A DNA stretch of 64,000 nucleotides from Lathyrus oleraceus (lineage: Eukaryota; Streptophyta; Magnoliopsida; Fabales; Fabaceae): the NCBI RefSeq assembly GCF_024323335.1, contig NC_066581.1, forward strand, positions 443,139,816 through 443,203,815. Direction: 5' to 3'. This document shows, piece by piece, positions 58,288 to 64,000 of the stretch. The position numbers and the translations under genes are program-made. Below the pieces are notes generated by a model, which saw only the letters and a list, made by a program, of their open reading frames with translations, ran no database searches and had not been told where the DNA came from. Each line of letters starts with the position of its first letter. Positions within the stretch are counted from its first letter, which is position 1.

Positions 58288-59610
58288 TACAATTCTGGTA
58301 TAGTCATAGTTCAGATGTTCTACACGAAGTCATGACATCTGATCCAACATTGTTACTTATACAGCAAGACAGTTAGAAAAATTAAAGCCCAGTACTCATA
58401 TGCACACAATCCCAGATGTCACGACATCTGCTACTCTACCACCATGGACAGAAGAACATCCAATTATCTCCATCTAGAACAAAGACACAGTAGAGATCAA
58501 ACATGGAACTTATGTTTATTAATGCTGCCCAGTTATCAGCATGATGTCTCAACATTGATTTGAACATCACCTGTTCCAACATTACAGAAGGATGAACTGT
58601 AACAGACCAACCAGTCTATCAGTAATAGCAGTCAATAATGAATGTCATAACATTCTGTTTTGCAATAAGACTGCAGGATATGTGTCAAGTCTGTTATTCT
58701 CTTCATAAACAGACTAGAAACAGACTGAGTTATAACAGACAAAATAAAGTGTGCAGAAGGTAAAAACACCAGTAATTGTTAACCCAGTTCGGTACAACAT
58801 TACCTACTTTGGCGGCATACCAAGCCAGGAAGAAGATCCACTATTAGCAGTATTAATTCAGAGTTAAACTCCCCCGTTTTCAACTCCTCACTTAATCCCT
58901 ATCCAATGCAATCTATACCTAGGCACTCCTAGATAGAAATCTCCAGTTTCCATTCCTATCACTACAATTACCATGTAATGCTTAGACAACTTGAACATGC
59001 TTCACAGCTTCGTTCAAGAACATAACCACTCTTGCCTACAGGCTTTGAGTTACAAATAATCTCATGCTTTCAAGCACTGAGAAACAACTGGTAACCTTCC
59101 CACAGGTTGGGAGGTTTACCTCTCACACACACCCCTAATTTTTACATTGTTTGAGGCTTACAAAACCTAGGTTACAATATGCTATTTATAACCTAACCAC
59201 CCAACTGGATTTGGGCCTTCAGAAATCGCAGCAAATCTTTCCTTTGCTGTTACAGAGCTGGCAGAATTCTTATGCTACAATCAAGGTCTTCAATCTTTTA
59301 TTTCCTAAAAGATCTCCATATTTGGGAACTGTATATTAACCAAATATATTCACCAAATCTTCTGATTGAATCTTCAAGATCTTCACATAGGAGTTAGGAT
59401 ATTCACCAGATCTCCTAATTGATCACAAACCAAACCAGAATTAACTGATTCAGTTTTATACACATGTGAGATGTCACAGTCCCAATGTCGTGACATCTTA
59501 CATGACATGTTGGTCCAGATGTTGAACTTCTTCAACCCAACATATTAAAACAATAGAGGTGATTACATTATTTGTTTTACAAAATTAATGCCAATCTTAA
59601 GGTACTAAAA
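58288..59610 (-). repeat. LARD-like 5' LTR (1323 bp)
   Basis: Direct repeat of 52483-53804. On the reverse strand it starts TTTTAGTACCTTAAGATTGG; the usual TG start is mutated. Confidence 0.85.
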
Positions 59611-59809
59611 AGGCTACGCCATTTCGCTTCATGTTTTCGAAATCAACCAAAGATTCACATAGAACTTCAAGCTTCTCAAAGGGAGTTGCTAGATATATGT
59701 GGGGCTCACGATCGAGGATGTGGGGTTCCCTGTAGACTGGGGTTGAGACAATGCCGGTGGTTACTGTAGTTTGTTGACTTGAAATAGGTGTTTGCTCCGT
59801 TGAGTTCAT
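59611..59809 (-). pseudogene. SIRE-like envelope-like ORF, N-terminal part
   Basis: The likely start is the ATG at 59809 (MNSTEQTPISSQQ), then a Ser/Thr-rich segment and FEKLEVLCESLVDFENMKRN followed by GVA, where the nested LTR begins at 59610. The other part resumes at 52482. An open frame extends upstream to 60016 but that part has the look of untranslated sequence. Confidence 0.8.
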
Positions 59810-60318
59810 TTGTTGGGAGAAGTTATAAACGGATTGTTGCTGAGAATCCAGGAAGAACAGTTGAAGATGATGTTGAAGGATTGAAGAGCTTGGTGAAAAC
59901 TGCAGAAATCTTTGAAGGAGATGAAGAACTGAGAGAGAGGGTTTTGTGAGGTCATGAGTGTAAAGTGTGCAAGTGTAGTTTGTAAATGAATATATACACA
60001 TTTGGGGTGCATGCAAAACGACAATAGAAGGTGAGAATGATTACAACCCATGATGGAGGTCTAATCCCCAAATCAGCACACTGCTCGAGGAGATATCAAG
60101 AGTCTGTCTCTTGATTTCTACTAGACAGCTGTCTAGAAGTTCCAAGGTCAGACACAAGACGTACCACATATTGCTTTATCTGATCTTCAAGAATACCAAA
60201 GGGTTGGATCCTGAGGATTTCTGACTCAGATGACTTCTAACTAGTAGTAGCATCAGAGTCAGATACAGATTCCAGCTGTTTACTTCATAGTCTTATTTTG
60301 CTATTTCAGAGGCATATT

Positions 60319-60543
60319 TTATTCTGGACAATTTTGAATGTTTAGATTTTTCAAGATAAAAGAGAATCTATCTTCAGCAAGGGGTTTGGTAAAAATATCA
60401 TCCCATTGATGGTATGTATCAATTAATTTTAAGATTATTACCCCGTTTTGAACATAGTCTCTAATGAAATGATGTTTTATTTCTATGTGCTTAGCTCTGG
60501 AATGCAAAATAGGATTCTTACTTAAACAGATGGCGGCAGACAT
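60319..60543 (-). pseudogene. pol: copia RNase H, C-terminal end of pol
   Basis: Reads SAAICLSKNPILHSRAKHIE, IKHHFIRDYVQNGV, HQWDDIFTKPLAEDRFSFIL and ends at 60319. This is the well-conserved last ~75 residues of copia pol. It follows the pre-integrase domain directly, so integrase core, RT and most of RNase H have been deleted at about 60545. Confidence 0.85.
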
Positions 60544-60544
60544 C

Positions 60545-60800
60545 AGAAATAGGATTCTTTCTCATGCTAATGTCGCCCAAATGTCTATGCCATACCCATT
60601 GCTCTTCATGAACAGACATAAAAAATTTTACATTTGTTCTTTTAAGTCTGAAAGATTTATTTTGTAAATATTGTTTTTCCTCCTGCCACTGAATGGGACT
60701 ATTCCATTGTTCTGATTAATTGCTTTACATGTTTTTTAATTGAAGATTACATCATAGTCGTTATCACTTAATTGCTTATTGATAACAAGTTATGCATTAA
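60545..60800 (-). pseudogene. pol: copia GAG-pre-integrase domain
   Basis: In one frame with stops: NKQLSDNDYDVIFN, KTCKAINQNNGIVPFSG, RRKNNIYKINLSDLKEQ and a WATLA/HRHLGD-like zinc-site end. It is the domain that precedes the integrase core in copia pol. It breaks off at the deletion joint. Confidence 0.7.
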
Positions 60801-61287
60801 TCCTTCTACATAGAGAACATCAGATATATAGGGAAGAGTTCCATTACCAATAGTTTCAGAGCCTTTGATCCTTCCTTTCTGATTTCCTCCGAAAGCTACC
60901 AAGCCAACATCTTTAAGTTCCAGGCTTTGGGACATATGCTTTCTTCCCGTCATGTGTCGCGAGCATCTAGAGTCCAGGTACCATGATTGGTGTCTTAACT
61001 CTGCTACATAAGATATCTGTAACATAAACAATCTTATCCTTTGGTACCCAGAATCTTTTGGGTCCTTTATGATTAGTTTTCCCAGAGTTTCTTAGAACTT
61101 TGGGTTTTCTAGCATTATCAAAATGTCGTGCTTGTGTATGTGTGTAGTGATAAGAAAAAGGAGATTTAGGTATGTCATTTGTGGAAGATTTATCTTCAAT
61201 GGGGACATACCCTATTCCTCTTTTATTATTCTGACTTACTCCATAAATCATGGATGCCATTCTTCTCCTTTCTATCCCATTTTTCAT
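60768..61287 (-). pseudogene. pol: copia protease and upstream spacer
   Basis: A Lys-rich spacer (GIERRRMASMIYGVSQNN, NSGKTNHKGPKRFWVPKDKI) precedes the protease, which reads WYLDSRCSRHMTG, VAFGGNQKGRIKG, PYISDVLYVEGLMHNLLSIS. The catalytic DSG is DSR, which would be expected to abolish activity. Two overlapping frames show a frame shift near 61000. Confidence 0.85.
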
Positions 61288-61482
61288 AAAATTTTGAAAA
61301 GATTTTTCATATTCATATATAATTGTGTTAGAAGTTTGTGGGGCTTGAGATAGTTCTTCTTCATGTTTTAAACATTATTTATTTGTGAAGTCTCTTTCTT
61401 TTATCAAAGTTTGATTTTCATCATTTAGTTCTGAAGCAGTTATCTCAAGCTTATCACATTCTTTGATTGTTCTTTCAAGAAC

Positions 61483-62721
61483 TCATTTTAAAGCCTTAAA
61501 TTTTTGTTTAAGTTTCTGATATGAGGTTAGAGTTTCATAAAGGCATGATTCAAGGTCAGAGCGAGAAAGTCCAGGAAATACCTCTTCAGAGTCAGATTCT
61601 CCATCTGATGTATTTCTGGAAGTGATAGCCATGAGTGCAACATTTGCCTGTTCTTCAGAGTCTGATTCAAATGAATCAGATCCACTGTCATCCCAGGTGG
61701 CCAACAGTCCCTTTTTAGTTCTGAATGAACTTTTCATGAAATTCTCTCTTCTAGAGCTTTCTTTCTTCAACTTGGGACATTAATTTATGTAATGACATGT
61801 TTCCTTTCATTCATAGCATGTAATATCTTTGTTTTACTTACCTCTGGAAGTTGATTCTTAGCGATCCCCCTTGGGTCTTGGTCTTCTGAAGTTATTATTC
61901 CTTTTTCTCCAGAGTTGTTATACTCTTCTGGTTAAAAGGGATAATTCTTCTTCATCGTCAGAGTCTTCCTTCTCAGAGTCGTCATTGTCTTCCTCTTCAG
62001 CCTGGAAGGCTTTGTTTCTATCTGGTTTGCATCTTTCGAATCTGGACTTTAGTGCTACGAACTTGATCTTCTTTTGAGGTTCATCTTCCTCCAGTTCTAT
62101 CTCGTGGCTTCTGAGTGAACTAACGAGTTCCTCAAGACTGATATTGTTCAGATCTTTTGATAACTTTAAAGTTGTGACCATGGGTCTCCATTTCTTTGGC
62201 AAGCTTCTAACAATCTTTTTGACATGATCCGCAATTGTGTAGACTTTATCCAACACTCTGAGTCCTGCAATTAAAGTTTGAAATCTAGAAAACATTACCT
62301 CTACAGCTTCATCGTCCATCATTTTAAAGGCTTCATATTTATGAATTAGAGCTAGAGCCTTTGTTTCTTTGACTTGAGAAATTCCTTCGTGAGTCATCCT
62401 CAGGAAGTCAAGTATTTCTTTAGTTGTTTCCCTGTTGGTGATCTTTTCATATTCATTGTAGGAAATGACATTGAGTAGTATCCTTATGGCTTTGTGATGG
62501 TTTTTGAATTCATTCTTCTGATCATCTGACATTCTGCTTCTAGAAATAGCAACGCCAGCGTCTGTCATAGGTGGTGTGTAGCTAATTGTGACAATATCCC
62601 ATAGATCAGCATCGTAGCCCAGAAAGAAACTTTCAATTATGTCTTTCCAATAATCAAATTTTTCTCCATCGATGATTGGAGGTTTAGCATTGTAACTATC
62701 TCTTTCATTGGTGTTGGCCAT
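61483..62721 (-). pseudogene. gag: copia gag with zinc knuckle
   Basis: The likely start MANTNERDSYN lies at 62721. The capsid follows: PIIDGEKFDYWKDIIESFFL, MTHEGISQVKETKALALIHK, YEAFKMMDDEAVEVMFSRFQ, LPKKWRPMVTTLKLSKDLNN and LEELVSSLRSHEIELEEDEP, then an acidic tail. About 270 codons are open. After a frame break near 61915 the CCHC knuckle (about 61785-61835) reads CYE, stop, KETCHYIN with CPKLKKESS after it, so the second Cys codon has become a stop. An acidic linker (61483-61770) with SDSEEQANVALMAI follows. Gag packages the RNA. Confidence 0.9.
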
Positions 62722-62781
62722 AGTTTTTCTCACGTTGGATCTCTCTACACTGTTAAGTGTTTGATTAGAAAATCAATAATA

Positions 62782-62800
62782 GAGCCGTAGCTCTAATACA
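62782..62800 (-). other. primer binding site of the SIRE-like element
   Basis: The reverse strand reads TGTATTAGAGCTACGGCTC, a tRNA-Met-type site with one G missing (TTGGTATTAGAGC expected). It lies three bases from the LTR end. Confidence 0.85.
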
Positions 62801-62803
62801 AAT

Positions 62804-63814
62804 TGAGAGTTGAGAAAAACAAGAAGGGGGGATTGAATTGTTTTTCGAAATAAAAACTTTTTCAGAAATCAGACACACACAAAATAAAAAGGAGATGACA
62901 CAGAATTTTGTACTGGTTCGCTTGAAATTCAAAGTTGCTCCAGTCCACCCGACCAAGGTGATTTCTCCTTCAAAAAGGACTTAATCCACTAATCTTGAAA
63001 GATTACACAACCAATCGTCTAAGAGAATAATCCCTCAGCCCTCTCAAGTATTCAGACTACACAGAGTCACTTGAGGAAGTATTTTAAGCAAGAGTATAAA
63101 TTGTAATGTAATGTGCTTCTAACAAACAAGCAAGAATTACAAAATTATAAGAACAATAGCTTTTCACGTAAGAGAAGCAGCTCGTCAAATACAAGAAAGA
63201 ATGATTTAAGAGTTTTCATATTCTTGTGTGTCTCAGATGTATTTTCTTGTGAAGTATTTCGTCCTTTATATAGTCGTTGTGAAGGACCGTTGGAGTGATG
63301 ACAGGATCTTGGTCATTGAAGAATGTTTAATGTCATTACTCTCCTTGTTTCTTTCTAAAACAGTTTTGCACGCCTCATTATTTCCTTCTCGAATTAATTT
63401 CTTTCCAAATTAAGACTTCTTTTCGGTTATGCGTTCTGAACTTATGAGTCTGCATCAGAGTCTTGATAAATCAGAGTTTGTCTTCATAGGTTGATTATGT
63501 CTGACCACATCAGAATTTCTCAATGCTCTAGACTTCTTCAGATTCAGAGTCTGGATTCAGTATTCTTTTATCAGAGTTTCTGACTTCTTTATATTGCGCT
63601 GGTATCTGCGTTGATCAGAATCAGAGCCTTGTGGACATATTCTTTCTGAGTAGCATCTGATAATCGAATATTCTGTATCTGATGTAATTTTCTATCTGAT
63701 GTTTGATCAGAGTCCTGCACACTAAAAAAATCTCGTTAGAGTACCATTTTTGTTTCGTCCTTTATTATCATCAAAATCTTAGAGATATATTGTAGAACCA
63801 AATTTGTTCTTAGA
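62804..63814 (-). repeat. SIRE-like 5' LTR (1011 bp)
   Basis: Near-identical copy of 48866-49877. On the reverse strand it starts TCTAAGAACAAATTTGG (the TG start mutated to TC) and ends CTCAACTCTCA. Confidence 0.9.
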
Positions 63815-63819
63815 ATAAC

Positions 63820-64000
63820 CAAATTAAAATGGATCCCTAGGACATGGAGAACACTATGTTCATCACCCCTTGGGGAACCTTCTGTTACAAGGTGATGCCA
63901 TTCGGTCTAAAGAACGCTGGGGCAACATACCAACGTGTTATGTGACTCTCTTTCATGACATGATTCATAAAGAGATTAAAGTGTATGTTGACGATATGAT
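63820..64000 (+). pseudogene. pol: Ogre RT, second part (copy 3)
   Basis: Continues the interrupted RT directly: QIKMDP, a stop, [34 protein letters not shown], a frame break, then FHDMIHKEIKVYVDDM at the window edge. The catalytic YVDD is intact, unlike copy 2. Confidence 0.9.

Larger units (their letters stand above)
52483..59610 (-). mobile_element. non-coding LTR element (LARD-like) nested in the SIRE-like element
   Basis: LTRs 52483-53804 and 58288-59610, a tRNA-Met primer site and a polypurine tract all agree on minus orientation. Total length is about 7.1 kb with a 4.48-kb interior. No gag, protease, integrase or RT motif is visible in the interior on either strand. The target flank is AGGTC on the left and AGGC-T on the right, a 5-bp duplication with one base lost. 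A Ty1/copia helper is suggested by the primer site. It is the youngest insertion in the stack. Confidence 0.85.
48866..63814 (-). mobile_element. SIRE-like Ty1/copia element nested in Ogre RT
   Basis: A minus-strand element with LTRs 48866-49877 and 62804-63814, primer site 62782-62800, a polypurine tract next to the left LTR, and a perfect 5-bp target duplication ATAAC (48861-48865 and 63815-63819). Right to left: gag, knuckle, protease, pre-integrase domain, end of RNase H, envelope-like ORF. Integrase core and RT are deleted. Without the nested insertion it is about 7.8 kb, short for the SIRE group. Confidence 0.9.
36775..64000 (+). mobile_element. Ogre copy 3 (plus), split by a nested copia element
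   Basis: Begins with TGTTATACCCCAATTTTG inside LTR C. Order: 5' LTR, primer site, leader, ORF1, gag, protease, pol intron and RT. RT is interrupted at 48865 and resumes at 63820 to the window end. The left flank CCATG should recur after the 3' LTR outside the window. It is the best preserved Ogre here but carries several stops and frame shifts. Confidence 0.9.

Noticed and set aside
63113..63413. Short open frames repeated at 49175-49475 and 63113-63413
   Set aside because: They are identical because they lie in the two LTRs of the SIRE-like element; they are not genes.

Overview
The window is repeat DNA from a large plant genome. I found no intact host gene. Nearly all of it belongs to LTR retrotransposons: Ogre-type (Tat lineage) Ty3/gypsy elements and Ty1/copia elements, stacked inside one another. 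Giant Ogre LTRs of about 4.5-4.9 kb, an extra ORF1 before gag, a tRNA-Arg-type primer site, an intron between protease and RT, and repeat-filled 3' UTRs together point to a legume, most likely tribe Fabeae (Pisum, Vicia, Lathyrus or Lens). That assignment is an inference from the element types.

Layout. 1-1265: 5' end of a minus-strand copia element (LTR 76-1265) inserted in Ogre copy 1. 1266-3707: the minus-strand 5' part of Ogre copy 1, with gag and ORF1 both internally deleted. 3710-8246: an Ogre LTR with a primer site on its left and a polypurine tract on its right, so it is shared by two tandem elements. 8247 to about 13000: the 3' UTR of the next minus-strand element, filled by a ~58-bp tandem repeat with a 1.3-1.4 kb higher-order period. 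About 13150-16626: a plus-oriented LTR (LTR A). 16627-24354: RT, protease, gag, ORF1, leader and an LTR stub of Ogre copy 2 (minus). 24355-28992: LTR B (minus, same family as A). 28993-33845: polypurine tract, a second and different tandem-repeat 3' UTR, integrase and RNase H of element B (minus). 33843-36774: truncated LTR C, the partner of LTR B.

36775-64000: Ogre copy 3 (plus), inserted in LTR C. Its 4.9-kb 5' LTR carries a fragment of a host choline-phosphate cytidylyltransferase gene. The LTR is followed by primer site, leader, ORF1, gag, protease, a clear pol intron and the first part of RT. The RT is split at 48865/63820 by a minus-strand SIRE-like copia element (48866-63814, TSD ATAAC). 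That element is itself split in its envelope-like ORF by a minus-strand non-coding LTR element (52483-59610).

All retrotransposon genes here carry stops, frameshifts or deletions, so none of the copies looks autonomous. The order of insertion can be read from the nesting: element B/LTR C, then Ogre copy 3, then the SIRE-like element, then the non-coding element. The parts most worth a second look are the captured host gene fragment, the two unrelated 3'-UTR tandem arrays, the shared-LTR junction, a tRNA-like Pol III box pair inside an LTR, and a duplicated 5' leader block conserved in three Ogre copies.
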